Source of the DNA: Ensifer adhaerens
GTDB taxonomy: Bacteria; Pseudomonadota; Alphaproteobacteria; Rhizobiales; Rhizobiaceae
Assembly: GCF_020035535.1 (NCBI RefSeq)
Contig: NZ_CP083350.1
Span: forward strand, 2,366,501 to 2,430,500
DNA length: 64,000 nucleotides
Direction of reading: 5' to 3'
Part shown: positions 15,076 through 23,640 of the stretch, piece after piece
Layout: every line of letters begins with the position of its first letter
Position numbering within the stretch: position 1 is the first letter of the stretch
Notes under the pieces: generated by a model
The model's database searches: none
Seen by the model: only the letters and a program-made list of their open reading frames with translations
Told to the model about the DNA's origin: nothing
Made by a program: the position numbers and the translations under genes

Positions 15076-16278
15076 TCATTCAGCGGCTTGCAGCGTCCGC
15101 TCGCGGTAGACAGAGACCAGCGAGGTTCCGAGCATTGCTGCCACCGCAGCGAACAGGAAGACGCCGGCCGGTCCCTGCAATTCGACGAGAAGGCCGCCGA
15201 GGATCGCGCCGGTGGAGATGGCGATCTGGAAGGTCGTAAGAGTTGCGGCACCCGCGCCTTCGGCCTCGTCGCCGGCCGCGCGGCTAAGGAACGACTGCAC
15301 GCTGACCGGCAGCGCGCCGAAGGCGAAGCCCCAGGCGGCGGTGGCAAGGATGGCGACTGCGGGCAGTGCGCCGGCGAGCGCCAGCGTCAGGGTCGTGACG
15401 GCGACACCGGCTGCCGCCGACATCATCGACAGACGCGTGCTGCGCTCGGCGAGGAAGCCGCCGGCAATGTTGCCGAAGAAGCCGCCGATGCCGAAGGCGA
15501 GCAGGATTGCAGTGATCGCCTCGACGCCGAACTGCGGCACCTGCTCAAGGAACGGGCGAACATAGGTGAAGCCGGCAAAGTGGCCCGTGACGACGAGCAG
15601 GATGGTTGCAAGGCCAAGCCGGATCGCTGGACGCTTCAGCACGTTGAGGATGGTGTTGAGACCGGTGGTCCCCTTCGGCGGCAGGCGCGGAACGGTCAGT
15701 GCCTGGACGATGAAGGTGACGATGCCGACGACGGCGGCAAGCAGAAAGGCATAACGCCAGCCGAGCGTCGCGCCGATCCAGGCGCCGACGGGGGCGGCGC
15801 AGACGGTTGCGATCGACACGCCGGACATGATGATCGCCATCGCCCGCGGCATCAGCCGGCCGGGAACGAGCCGCATGGCGAGCGCCAGCGACAGGGCCCA
15901 GAAGCCGCCGAGCCCGATGCCGAGCAGGAAGCGGGCGACAAGCAGCATCGGCAGGCTCGATGCGAAGCCTGCGATCAGGCTGGATATGATGAGGAGCGCG
16001 GTCAATGTCAGAAGGACATTCCGGCGGTCGAAGCGTCCGGTGTAGACAACGATAGCCGGGCCGGCGATGGCGGCAACAACAGCAGTCGTTGTTACCGATT
16101 GTCCCGCCGCGCCAACCGTCACGCCGAGATCCGCTGACATCGGTGTGAGAAGGCTTGCCGGCAGAAATTCCGCCGTAACCAGGCCGAAAACCCCGAGCGA
16201 CAGGGAAACGACAGCCGCCCATAGCGGCTTTTCTTGTTCATCCGCCTCGCCCGTAGGCCTTGCGACGATGCCATCCAT
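15076..16278 (-). CDS. MFS efflux transporter (DHA1 family, NepI/arabinose-efflux-like)
   Basis: About 400 residues with the 12-helix MFS pattern. The first half shows GLVTAEFLPASLLTPMSADL and the motif-A-like loop GRFDRRNVLLT; the second half begins near NTILNVLKRPAIRLG. This subgroup (NepI, AraJ and relatives) exports nucleosides, sugars or drugs by proton antiport. ATG 16278 is chosen because GGAGATGAAG lies at proper spacing; upstream ATGs in the same frame have none. It is divergent from an AraC-type gene 107 bp away, which probably controls it. Substrate unknown. Confidence 0.83.
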   Translation of the reverse strand: MDGIVARPTGEADEQEKPLWAAVVSLSLGVFGLVTAEFLPASLLTPMSADLGVTVGAAGQSVTTTAVVAAIAGPAIVVYTGRFDRRNVLLTLTALLIISSLIAGFASSLPMLLVARFLLGIGLGGFWALSLALAMRLVPGRLMPRAMAIIMSGVSIATVCAAPVGAWIGATLGWRYAFLLAAVVGIVTFIVQALTVPRLPPKGTTGLNTILNVLKRPAIRLGLATILLVVTGHFAGFTYVRPFLEQVPQFGVEAITAILLAFGIGGFFGNIAGGFLAERSTRLSMMSAAAGVAVTTLTLALAGALPAVAILATAAWGFAFGALPVSVQSFLSRAAGDEAEGAGAATLTTFQIAISTGAILGGLLVELQGPAGVFLFAAVAAMLGTSLVSVYRERTLQAAE

Positions 16279-16385
16279 AATCTTCATCTCCATTGCGGTT
16301 GGGATGAAAATATGCATGGCCAACTGGAGTTTCTATGCTAGAAAATCCAAAACACTATGCCGTTTGTCCAAAGCTGGAGTGGCCT

Positions 16386-17324
16386 ATGACTGATGCGCTG
16401 ACCGAAATCCTGCGCGGACTGAGGCTCGATGGCGTGGAATATGGGCGTTGCCAGCCCTGTGCGCCATGGGCAACGTCCTATCCAGCACAGGAACCTGCGC
16501 GTTTTCACTTTCTGGCCTCAGGCTCTGCCCATCTACAAACGCCGGATGGCGCCTGGGTGGAACTGATGCCTGGCGATGCCGTGCTGCTGCCGCGCGGCGA
16601 CGCGCATGTTCTCGCCAGCAAGCCCGGTTTGCCGACGATTTCGATCCGCGATCTGCCGAAGCGGCAGCTCTGCGACGGCATCGTCGATGTGCAGTGTCCC
16701 AACACGGACAGCCAGAACCTCCTGTTCTTCGCGGTGATGCAGTTCAATGTCGACCGGCTTCATCCTCTGCTGCAGCTGATGCCATCGGTCATGCGCACGA
16801 GCGATCTGGCCTCGAGTGAGCCGTCGATCCCGTCGCTGCTCGATACCATGACGCGCGAGGCGGCGATGCAGCGCGTCGGCTCTGGCGGCATCCTGGCGCG
16901 GCTTGCCGACGTGCTGACCGCTACGATCATCCGCGCCTGGGTGGAGCACGGCTGCGGCACGGCGACCGGTTGGCTTGCCGCCGTGCGCCATCCGGAGGTC
17001 GGCCGGGTACTCGCCGCCATTCATCTAGACCCCACAAAGGACTGGACGGTGCCGGAGCTTGCCAAGCTCATGGGTGCTTCGCGCTCCGGCTTCGCCCAAC
17101 GCTTTGCCGACACGGTCGGCGAAACGCCGGCCCGCTACGTGGCGCGCATGCGCATGCACCAGGCCCATCAGTGGCTGCGCGAAGGAAAGCGGGTCGCCCA
17201 TGTCGCTAACCGCCTCGGCTATGATTCCGAGGCCTCCTTCAGTCGCGCCTTCCGCAAGATCATGGGCGCGCCACCAAGCCATTCGCGAAATCTAATCCCC
17301 GCGCCCGAGCAGATCGCTTCGTGA
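16386..17324 (+). CDS. AraC-family regulator with N-terminal cupin domain
   Basis: A 312-residue protein. Residues about 25-190 form a cupin-type effector domain (RFHFLASGSAHLQTPDGAW, ELMPGDAVLLPRGDAHVL). The C-terminal 100 residues carry the double helix-turn-helix (WTVPELAKLMGASRSGFAQRF and VAHVANRLGYDSEASFSRAF, with PARYVARMRMHQA between). ATG 16386 has TGGAG at 7 bases; 17 further codons upstream stay open but lack a ribosome site. Divergent placement next to the MFS exporter suggests it activates that exporter in response to the exported compound. Pairs like this are common in proteobacteria. Confidence 0.85.
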   Translation: MTDALTEILRGLRLDGVEYGRCQPCAPWATSYPAQEPARFHFLASGSAHLQTPDGAWVELMPGDAVLLPRGDAHVLASKPGLPTISIRDLPKRQLCDGIVDVQCPNTDSQNLLFFAVMQFNVDRLHPLLQLMPSVMRTSDLASSEPSIPSLLDTMTREAAMQRVGSGGILARLADVLTATIIRAWVEHGCGTATGWLAAVRHPEVGRVLAAIHLDPTKDWTVPELAKLMGASRSGFAQRFADTVGETPARYVARMRMHQAHQWLREGKRVAHVANRLGYDSEASFSRAFRKIMGAPPSHSRNLIPAPEQIAS

Positions 17325-17341
17325 ACGTCATGCCAGCGGCA

Positions 17342-20173
17342 TCAGAACTTGACGGTGAGATCGGCCCGGACGCCGTGCTCGCGAGCCGTCGAGGCGATCT
17401 GTCCCTGATAGGCGATGCCAAACGTTGCTGCCGGGGTGACGGCAAAGTCGACGCCGGCCTCGACGAGGGCGCTGTCGCGCGCGATCGGTGCGCCTGCGAC
17501 AGAAAAGGCGTCACTGCCTGAAAACGCTTCAGCGACCGCTGGCGTGACGTCACCATAGGCGTGCCTCCAGCCGAGAAGGCCGCGGGCCGTAGCCTTGGTC
17601 GTTCCGAGTTCGAAATCGGTAGCCAGGCGCAGGCCGAGCGTGGTGAAGGTCGTATCGTCCGAGCCGCTCTGGACGGCCAGCGCTGCCGCGCCGCCCTTCT
17701 CCGTGAAGCCATCGGTATGCACGTTGACATAGGCGAGATTGGCAAAGGGCTCGAAGGCGAGACGGCCCGCCTGCAAGCCATAGCCGAGTTCGCCGAACAC
17801 CTGCGTGGTGCCGGCGCGGTAATCGGCGGCCAGGCTGTCGACGAGAACCGGCGAGAGGATATTGCGGCTGCTGTCGATATCGCTCCACGTATAGGCAAGG
17901 CTAGAGCGGAACGACAGGCCGCCCCACTGCGTGCCGCCATAGACGCCGAGATGATAGTTGTCGCTGGAGGTCGACGAGCGGCGGTCGTCGACCTTGAAGC
18001 TCGACGAACTGTAGCCGGCGAGGAAACCGAGCCTCCAGTCATCGTTGATGAGGCCGTCCAGGCCGGTGACAAAGCCGCCGGTGGAACGCGATAGCGCCTC
18101 GGCGTTGCCGTCGCCATCCGTATGGCCCCAGGCGCCGAAGGCCGCGCCCCAGGCGCCCGATTGTACCTCCTTCGCAATCGACCCCGTCGTGAGGTCATCC
18201 GTTACGACGATCGGCCGTGCCTTCGCGCCGACCGTTTCGAAGGCTGAGCGCAGCCGGTCGTTCATCTGGTTGCCGATCACCTGGCTGTTTTCGATCAGGC
18301 CGGTCACGGTCGAGCCGTAGACTTCGCCGGGCAACTGGCCGAAAAGATCGGAGGCCGTATCGGCGTCGAGCGTCACCGCGAGATCATGGAGCGGCCGACC
18401 GACGCCGAGACGCTCGATCGCCTCAGCAGCCGCCGCACCGTTGCGGGTCGGCGCAAGGTCCGCAAAGGCCACGGCGTTGCGGGCGACGTCGAGATAGACG
18501 GTGGTCGGGTCGTAGGATAGCGAGAGGTCGAGGAAGGCATGGCAGCCGCAATCGTCCTCGAAGCGGCCGGTCACACCGCCGAGCGCAGAGAGAACGGTGT
18601 GGCGGCCGTCGCCTTTGTAATTTTCGGGTCTGACCCTCACATCGACGTTGCCGGCAATATCAGCGGAGCCGGTGACATCGAGCCGGCTGGTGCCGTCTGG
18701 TGCGTCGAGGTTGACGAGGAACCACGCATCGCTTGACTGGCGGTAGTTGCCGTCCACGGTCAGAGCGCCGCCCCTACGCCCCCAGCCAGGATTGACGGCG
18801 CCGCCGTTGTCGACATTGCCGCGGATGATACCGTCGCCGGAGAGCATACCGTCGCCGTCAACGAAGGTCCCCGAGGCAATACTGCCGGCAATCGCCAGGA
18901 TACCGCCATCGACGCGCGTGGAGCCCTGATAGGCGCTATCGCCGGTCATCACCAATATGCCGTCGCCAGACTTGATCAGCCCTCCCGCGCCGGTGATGTT
19001 GTTTGACCACTCGCTTTCGCCGTCCGTAATCACGGCGTGAAAATCACCCCAGTCGAACTTACCCGGGCCATGCACCGCCCGCCCGGCGCTGACGCGGCCA
19101 TAACCGAACACCGGATCGACGCCGGGAAGCCCGATATCGGTGGCGGTGCCCAGCAATACCTGCCGGATCTGAGCCATCGTCATATAGGGAAAGGCCTGCG
19201 CCGCCAGGGCCGCCGTTCCCGATACGAAGGGGGCGGCCAGCGATGTGCCTGTTTCTCTACTGTATGCACCGCCGGGAACCGCAACCATGATGTTGTCTTG
19301 CGGGTTCGCCCATACCCAGACGCCCTTGTCTGGATCCCATCGTGTCGCGCCGTCGCCGCCCGGCGCGGTCAGGCACCAGTTCATGGCAACGCCGCACTCG
19401 TTCGACCAGTTGGGCATATGGGTCGGACCGGTCGCCACCACAGCGAGCCAGCCCTGTTCCAGTTCCGGGAAAAGGTAGGGAAGACCGGCGTCCACGGAAG
19501 GTTGCGCGGCACCGTCGTTCATCGCTGAAAAGACGAGCAGTCCTCCGCGCGAAACCGCGTAGCGATAGGCTGACAGATTGCTTGAGAACGTCGCCTCAAA
19601 CTGTTCGGCGGTCGTTTCCGTAATGATGCCATCGCCAAAACTGTTGTTGATGATCTTCACGCCCCGGTCGATGAGTGTGCGAATTCCGTAGTTGACGGCA
19701 TCAGTGTCGAGGTAACCAGGTATGTCCGATGCCCCTGCCTGAACTATGGTCGCGCCCGGGGCGACCCCGTGCATCCCGGTCCCATCGCGATTGGCGGCGA
19801 TCACCGAGGCGACCGTTGTGCCGTGCCCCTCCGCCACGAAAGTCCATGGTTTCTCCGGGTCGTAAGTAATTCCCTCCACATAGCGGCCGAAAAATTCCGG
19901 ATGGCTGATGTCGAGGCCGCTGTCGACCACGCCGACCCTGATGCCGCTGCCGTCGTAGCCCAGCATGTAGGCATACTCGGCGTCGATCGCCGACAGTCCC
20001 CATTGTGCGTTGAACTCCGCAGTGCGCCACGTCTCGGGGTCGCGGGGGTCGCCCGCGTCCAGTGCGAGCGCCATGGACGGCAAGGCGGTCGACAACAGGA
20101 GCGTTGTGACGTGGATGGCGGTACGGCAGTTCTTGTCCAACGCAATTCCCCGATGCCCGGCAGCGCGGCGCAT
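17342..20173 (-). CDS. Autotransporter with subtilisin-type (S8) serine protease passenger
   Basis: A 943-residue type V secreted protein. An extended signal (LLLSTALPSMALA, cleavage near residue 38) leads into an S8 protease with an intact triad: Asp84 in GVVDSGLDISHPEF, His117 in EGHGTTVASVIA, Ser311 in GTSLAAPFVSGTA, and the oxyanion Asn219 in AMNDG. At about 390-445 there is one PATR-type beta-helix repeat (GDGILVMTGDSAYQGSTRVD), then a spacer. The last 270 or so residues form the outer-membrane beta-barrel ending with Phe (RADLTVKF). Such proteins are exposed on, or released from, the cell surface; target unknown. It is a single gene, convergent with the AraC gene. Its barrel end resembles the remnant at 6214-6495. 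Confidence 0.92.
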   Translation of the reverse strand: MRRAAGHRGIALDKNCRTAIHVTTLLLSTALPSMALALDAGDPRDPETWRTAEFNAQWGLSAIDAEYAYMLGYDGSGIRVGVVDSGLDISHPEFFGRYVEGITYDPEKPWTFVAEGHGTTVASVIAANRDGTGMHGVAPGATIVQAGASDIPGYLDTDAVNYGIRTLIDRGVKIINNSFGDGIITETTAEQFEATFSSNLSAYRYAVSRGGLLVFSAMNDGAAQPSVDAGLPYLFPELEQGWLAVVATGPTHMPNWSNECGVAMNWCLTAPGGDGATRWDPDKGVWVWANPQDNIMVAVPGGAYSRETGTSLAAPFVSGTAALAAQAFPYMTMAQIRQVLLGTATDIGLPGVDPVFGYGRVSAGRAVHGPGKFDWGDFHAVITDGESEWSNNITGAGGLIKSGDGILVMTGDSAYQGSTRVDGGILAIAGSIASGTFVDGDGMLSGDGIIRGNVDNGGAVNPGWGRRGGALTVDGNYRQSSDAWFLVNLDAPDGTSRLDVTGSADIAGNVDVRVRPENYKGDGRHTVLSALGGVTGRFEDDCGCHAFLDLSLSYDPTTVYLDVARNAVAFADLAPTRNGAAAAEAIERLGVGRPLHDLAVTLDADTASDLFGQLPGEVYGSTVTGLIENSQVIGNQMNDRLRSAFETVGAKARPIVVTDDLTTGSIAKEVQSGAWGAAFGAWGHTDGDGNAEALSRSTGGFVTGLDGLINDDWRLGFLAGYSSSSFKVDDRRSSTSSDNYHLGVYGGTQWGGLSFRSSLAYTWSDIDSSRNILSPVLVDSLAADYRAGTTQVFGELGYGLQAGRLAFEPFANLAYVNVHTDGFTEKGGAAALAVQSGSDDTTFTTLGLRLATDFELGTTKATARGLLGWRHAYGDVTPAVAEAFSGSDAFSVAGAPIARDSALVEAGVDFAVTPAATFGIAYQGQIASTAREHGVRADLTVKF

Positions 20174-20591
20174 CCGTGGCGCAGGGTATTGATGGAAAAC
20201 GGAAATTCACGGCGTGGGCGCGCGGAGGCTAGCCCCCATAGCTGATCCGGAAAATACGGCAGATGCCGTATTTCGCTGCAGGAAATCGTCGTTTGTCGGC
20301 CGTGGCATTGTAATCGGCGCGTACCGCTCGCTCTCTCTCAGTGCGCGCGGCTGCTGACCGGCTGAAATTGGTTCTGTCCATGCTTCGCGGCTCATGGCGA
20401 CTCCGGACAGCCGAGCCGCTGCACGCCAGCCGGTGTGTCTCGCCTGGGGTTCGGCGGGGAAGGCCGACAGGCCACGTGAGAGTGATGACAGGGAGTAAAT
20501 CTGGTGCCGCTCGAACGGTCGGCATACGTCGACTTTTGGAAGTGCCCGAAAGAAGGGGGCGGCGGATGGATCTGCCGCCCCTTTTTCTTGC
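20174..20591. other. Gene-free stretch between autotransporter and APC permease
   Basis: No supportable gene. Open frames here are shadows. The left part should carry the promoter of the autotransporter; no clear sigma-70 boxes were recognised. The right end carries the terminator listed at 20556-20581. Confidence 0.4.
20556..20581. terminator. Terminator after the APC permease gene
   Basis: Stem GGGGCGGC / GCCGCCCC (8 bp) with a 10-base loop, 10 bp beyond the permease stop on the minus strand, followed there by CTTCTTTC; on the plus strand it is followed by TTTTTC. Confidence 0.65.
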
Positions 20592-22157
20592 CTACTGCGC
20601 CGGTTGGCCCTCTGCCGGCAGCACGGCCGCCGGTGATCCGGCGGCGGGCTGTACGGTGCTTTCGGCTGGCGGGACCGGCGAGCGCGTGCGCAGCGTCTCG
20701 GCCCGGTGGCGGCCGACCGAAACCCAGAACAGCGCAACGAGGGCGGCGATCGTCACCGTCACGGTGACATAGCGGATCCAGGTCGGAGCGTGGCCGCCGG
20801 GGGCGATGTGCTTCTCGTCGATCTCGCGCTTGCGGGTGATCGCGGCCGAGTAGAACACGATCGTCGAGATTACGAAGATCAGCGACCAGCGGGTTTGTTC
20901 CCCATCCGACCCGATGAGGGCCACCAGGCTGTAGATCGCCGCCGCAAGGCCGATGACGACGTACCAATTGTAGGTGCTTGCCGGCATCTTCTTGTAGCCG
21001 AGCACCTTGATGGAGATCGCCGAGTAGATATACGGCAGAAGTGTCATGATCACCGCGATCGAGGCGATCTTGCCGAATTGCTCGCTTGCGGTCGGCGACA
21101 TCGTGGCGAAGACCTGCACCGTCATGATGACGGCGACGATCGCAAGGCCGGCCGAGGGCACGCCCTTGGAATTGACCTTGGCGAAGATCGAGCCGAAGAG
21201 ACCGTCATCGGCAGCCGCCTTTGCCGTCTGCCCGACGAGCAGTGTCCAACCGGCAAGCGAGCCGAGGCACCCCAGTGCCGCGCAGATGGCAACGACGGCG
21301 CCCGCCGTATCGCCGAGCGCCAGGCGCGCGGCATCGGCGAAGGGGGCTGAAGACGCGATCAGCTCCTTGTTCGGGATCATGCCCATGATCACGGTCGACG
21401 ACAGAATATACGCGACGGCCGCAAGAATGACGCCGCCGACGGTGGCGATCGGCACGTTGCGCTGCGGGTCGCGCACGACGCCGGCCGACACCGAGGCGCT
21501 TTCGACCCCGATGAAGGCCCACAGGGTGAAGTTGAGCGTCGCCATGATCGCCGCCCAGCTGTCCTTGCCCGATACGTTCCAGCCTTCGGAGAAGGTCGCC
21601 GGCGAAAACCAGAACCAGCCGAAGATCGCCATGCCGAGGATTGGCACCAGCGCGAAGGAGGTGGTGAAGGACTGCAGCTTGCCGACGACGTTCGGCCCGA
21701 GGATGTTGGCGTAGGTGAAGAACCAGATGAGCGCCACCTGCGCAAGCGCCGAGACAAGCGGATCGCGGAGCATCGGGAAGAAGGCCGTGAGATAGCCGAG
21801 ACCGGCGACCGCGAGGCCGACGTTGCCGACCACGTTTGCCAGCCAGTAGATGAGGTTGGTCTGGTAACCCATGTAGTCGCCGAAGGCCTTGCGCGTATAG
21901 GCGTAAGGCCCGCCGGCGGCGGGATCGATCGCTGCCAGCTTGGCGAAGGTCAGGGCCAGCGCGATCGCGCCGGCGATGGTGATCAGCCATCCGAAGATGG
22001 CGATGGATCCGACCGCGGCGAGGTTCGCCGGCAGCATGAAGACGCCGGAGCCCATCATGTTGCCCGCGACCATCAGGGTCGCGGGAACGAGGCCGATCTT
22101 GGCGGAGTCCGCGACGCCCGCGGAGATGGTTTTGGAAGCGCTATCGACTGCAGCCAT
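20592..22157 (-). CDS. APC-family basic amino-acid/polyamine antiporter (AdiC/CadB-like)
   Basis: A 521-residue inner-membrane protein with about 12 helices. The start IGLVPATLMVAGNMMGSGVF and LPANLAAVGSIAIFGW is the substrate-binding first helix of AdiC/CadB/PotE antiporters, which swap an external amino acid for the internal decarboxylation product. AAGGPYAYTRKAFGDYMG and WAFIGVESASVSAGVVRDP are further family blocks. The C-terminus has an extra Pro/Ala-rich tail of about 30 residues. ATG 22157 follows GGAG at 8 bases. It is on the same strand as the AdiA-like decarboxylase, but an IS110 element lies between them, so co-transcription may be broken. Exact substrate pair not readable. Confidence 0.85.
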   Translation of the reverse strand: MAAVDSASKTISAGVADSAKIGLVPATLMVAGNMMGSGVFMLPANLAAVGSIAIFGWLITIAGAIALALTFAKLAAIDPAAGGPYAYTRKAFGDYMGYQTNLIYWLANVVGNVGLAVAGLGYLTAFFPMLRDPLVSALAQVALIWFFTYANILGPNVVGKLQSFTTSFALVPILGMAIFGWFWFSPATFSEGWNVSGKDSWAAIMATLNFTLWAFIGVESASVSAGVVRDPQRNVPIATVGGVILAAVAYILSSTVIMGMIPNKELIASSAPFADAARLALGDTAGAVVAICAALGCLGSLAGWTLLVGQTAKAAADDGLFGSIFAKVNSKGVPSAGLAIVAVIMTVQVFATMSPTASEQFGKIASIAVIMTLLPYIYSAISIKVLGYKKMPASTYNWYVVIGLAAAIYSLVALIGSDGEQTRWSLIFVISTIVFYSAAITRKREIDEKHIAPGGHAPTWIRYVTVTVTIAALVALFWVSVGRHRAETLRTRSPVPPAESTVQPAAGSPAAVLPAEGQPAQ

Positions 22158-22277
22158 GTTCGTCGCTCCAATGAAAGAATGCAAGGGGCAAAACGCCTTG
22201 AACTGGCGGCTTTTCCTTGGGTGCGGTTCAGTTTTGACCGGCGTTTTTGCCGATCGGCTAAAGATGCTCCTTCCGCT

Positions 22278-22310
22278 GGACGGTTGTTTCCGTCCTTCGG
22301 TTCTTGAACC
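22278..22310 (-). promoter_or_regulatory. Two small stem-loops in the leader of the APC permease gene
   Basis: On the minus strand GGTTC-AA-GAACC (22299-22310) is followed by GGACGG-AAACAA-CCGTCC (22278-22295). They lie 120-150 bp before the permease start and near the right end of the IS110 element. They could be leader structures or part of the IS end; function not assigned. Confidence 0.3.
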
Positions 22311-22426
22311 AGTCTCCAATGCGTGACCTGATGCCTTGGCTTCGGTCACAGAGTGGCGTTCGGCTCCCGGTTTCCCATTCTCCTGAAAGAGCGCAGCCCA
22401 GTCCTGCCGGGCTCGCTAGACGAACA

Positions 22427-23491
22427 TCAGGACAACCGGGATATCGTCGACGCGCTTTCCATGGGGGTGCCGCGCGGCTCATAGGCGCGCTGGTCACGCA
22501 GGATCTGGAAGGCGATCGTCAAAAGCTTGCGCGCAATCGCCACGCGCGCCTTGTTGGTTCCTCTGATCTTCAGGTGCTCGTAGTGGGCGCGCAGCTCAGG
22601 ATCACTGGCGACGGCCGGCGTTACCGCCTCGACAAAGGCCCAGCGCAGCCACTTGTTGCCCTGCTTGATGATCTTGCCGTGGAAGGTCTTGCCGCCAGAC
22701 GAATAGGTCGACGGCACCAGTCCCGCATAGGCGGCCAGCTTCTTCGGGTTGCGAAAGCGGGATATATCGTCGATCTCCGCCTCGATCAGCCGGGCGAAGA
22801 ATTCGCCGATGCCGGGGATCGTCTTCAACAGCTTGACGTTGGCATTGGCCTTGGTCAGTGCCCGGATCGTTGTCTCCGACTGCTTGATCCGCCCATCGAT
22901 GTCGCCGATGAAGGCGAGGCCACGGTCGATCTGGACGCGGTCGATCGCGGAGAGCTCAATCTGCGCCAGCTGGATGCGGCCGGCCTTGCCAAACAGGTCG
23001 CCGAGCTTTTTGAACTGGGCCGTCTGCTCCGGATAACGATCAAACACCGTGACGATGCGGTTCTTCGTCATTGTGCGCAGCCGCACGTAAAACATCCGCT
23101 CGCGCAGCGCGACACGCAACGCGCGGGCCTTGTCGCTCGGTGCCCAAGCCTCCGGCACCAGATCGGCGCGCAGCAGATGCGCCAGCACCGTCGCGTCGAT
23201 CTTGTCGGTCTTGATCTTGGCGTCGGCGATCGCCTTGACCTTCAACGGATGGGCGAGAACGACATCATCACAAATGTCGTCGAGCCAGTCGTACATCACC
23301 ATCCAGTTGCGGGTTGCCTCGACAACCGCATGGCTGTTCTCGCGGTAGCGCTCGAGAAAGCTGTCCAGCGACTGGCGGTCGTTCTTCACCCGGCCGGATC
23401 TGAGCGTCTTACCGCTGCTGTCCTGCACCACCAGGTGGCTATAGGATTTGTGGTAGTCGACCCCGATATGGTAATCATAGGACGCAGTCAT
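22427..23491 (-). CDS. IS110-family transposase (DEDD recombinase)
   Basis: A 354-residue transposase. The RuvC-like N-terminal part shows GVDYHKS (Asp12), VVEATRNW (Glu) and AKIKTDKIDATVLAHLL, the DEDD signature. The C-terminal part has LLKTIPGIGEFFARLIEAEI and RFRNPKKLAAYAGLVPSTYS, then SGGKTFHGKIIKQGNKWLRW with the Ser-containing IS110 motif. ATG 23491 has GGGAGTTGGAAGC upstream; 30 codons further upstream are open without a ribosome site. It is full length with no frameshift, so the element may be active. It sits between the decarboxylase and antiporter genes in the same orientation. Confidence 0.93.
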   Translation of the reverse strand: MTASYDYHIGVDYHKSYSHLVVQDSSGKTLRSGRVKNDRQSLDSFLERYRENSHAVVEATRNWMVMYDWLDDICDDVVLAHPLKVKAIADAKIKTDKIDATVLAHLLRADLVPEAWAPSDKARALRVALRERMFYVRLRTMTKNRIVTVFDRYPEQTAQFKKLGDLFGKAGRIQLAQIELSAIDRVQIDRGLAFIGDIDGRIKQSETTIRALTKANANVKLLKTIPGIGEFFARLIEAEIDDISRFRNPKKLAAYAGLVPSTYSSGGKTFHGKIIKQGNKWLRWAFVEAVTPAVASDPELRAHYEHLKIRGTNKARVAIARKLLTIAFQILRDQRAYEPRGTPMESASTISRLS

Positions 23492-23640
23492 GCTTCCAAC
23501 TCCCGTGTTGAGATCTGCAAAACCCCAACAGGATAAGCCGAAAGGCTGGAAGCGTGACTGTCCCTCGATCATCATCGCCATCTCAATGATCCGTTCTCTC
23601 AGCGGGCGTGGCCTCTTTCATGCCACCTCCTGAAGCCGGT
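23492..23640 (-). ncRNA. Candidate bridge-RNA region at the left end of the IS110 element
   Basis: In IS110-group elements, a structured RNA from the noncoding end next to the transposase pairs with target and donor DNA. This 149-base stretch directly upstream of the transposase is the right place and size. I see short self-complementary pieces (for example AGCCTTTCGGCT on the minus strand) but could not fold it or define guide loops. Assignment rests on family knowledge and position. Confidence 0.3.

Larger units (their letters stand above)
22311..23640 (-). mobile_element. IS110-family insertion sequence (outer limits approximate)
   Basis: The transposase gene at 22427-23491 defines the element. 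IS110 elements lack terminal inverted repeats and make no clear target duplication, so the ends cannot be read here; the limits given are the largest plausible span between the decarboxylase stop (23641) and the leader hairpins of the next gene. The noncoding part upstream of the transposase (23492-23640) has the size expected for the left end, which in this family encodes the bridge RNA. Confidence 0.6.

Noticed and set aside
20341..20772. 143-codon open frame on the plus strand before and into the APC permease gene
   Set aside because: It overlaps the terminator and the antisense of the permease gene and shows no motif.
22427..23581. Transposase start at 23581 giving 384 residues
   Set aside because: The extra 30 codons have no ribosome site or family similarity; ATG 23491 with GGGAGTTGGAAGC fits IS110 starts.
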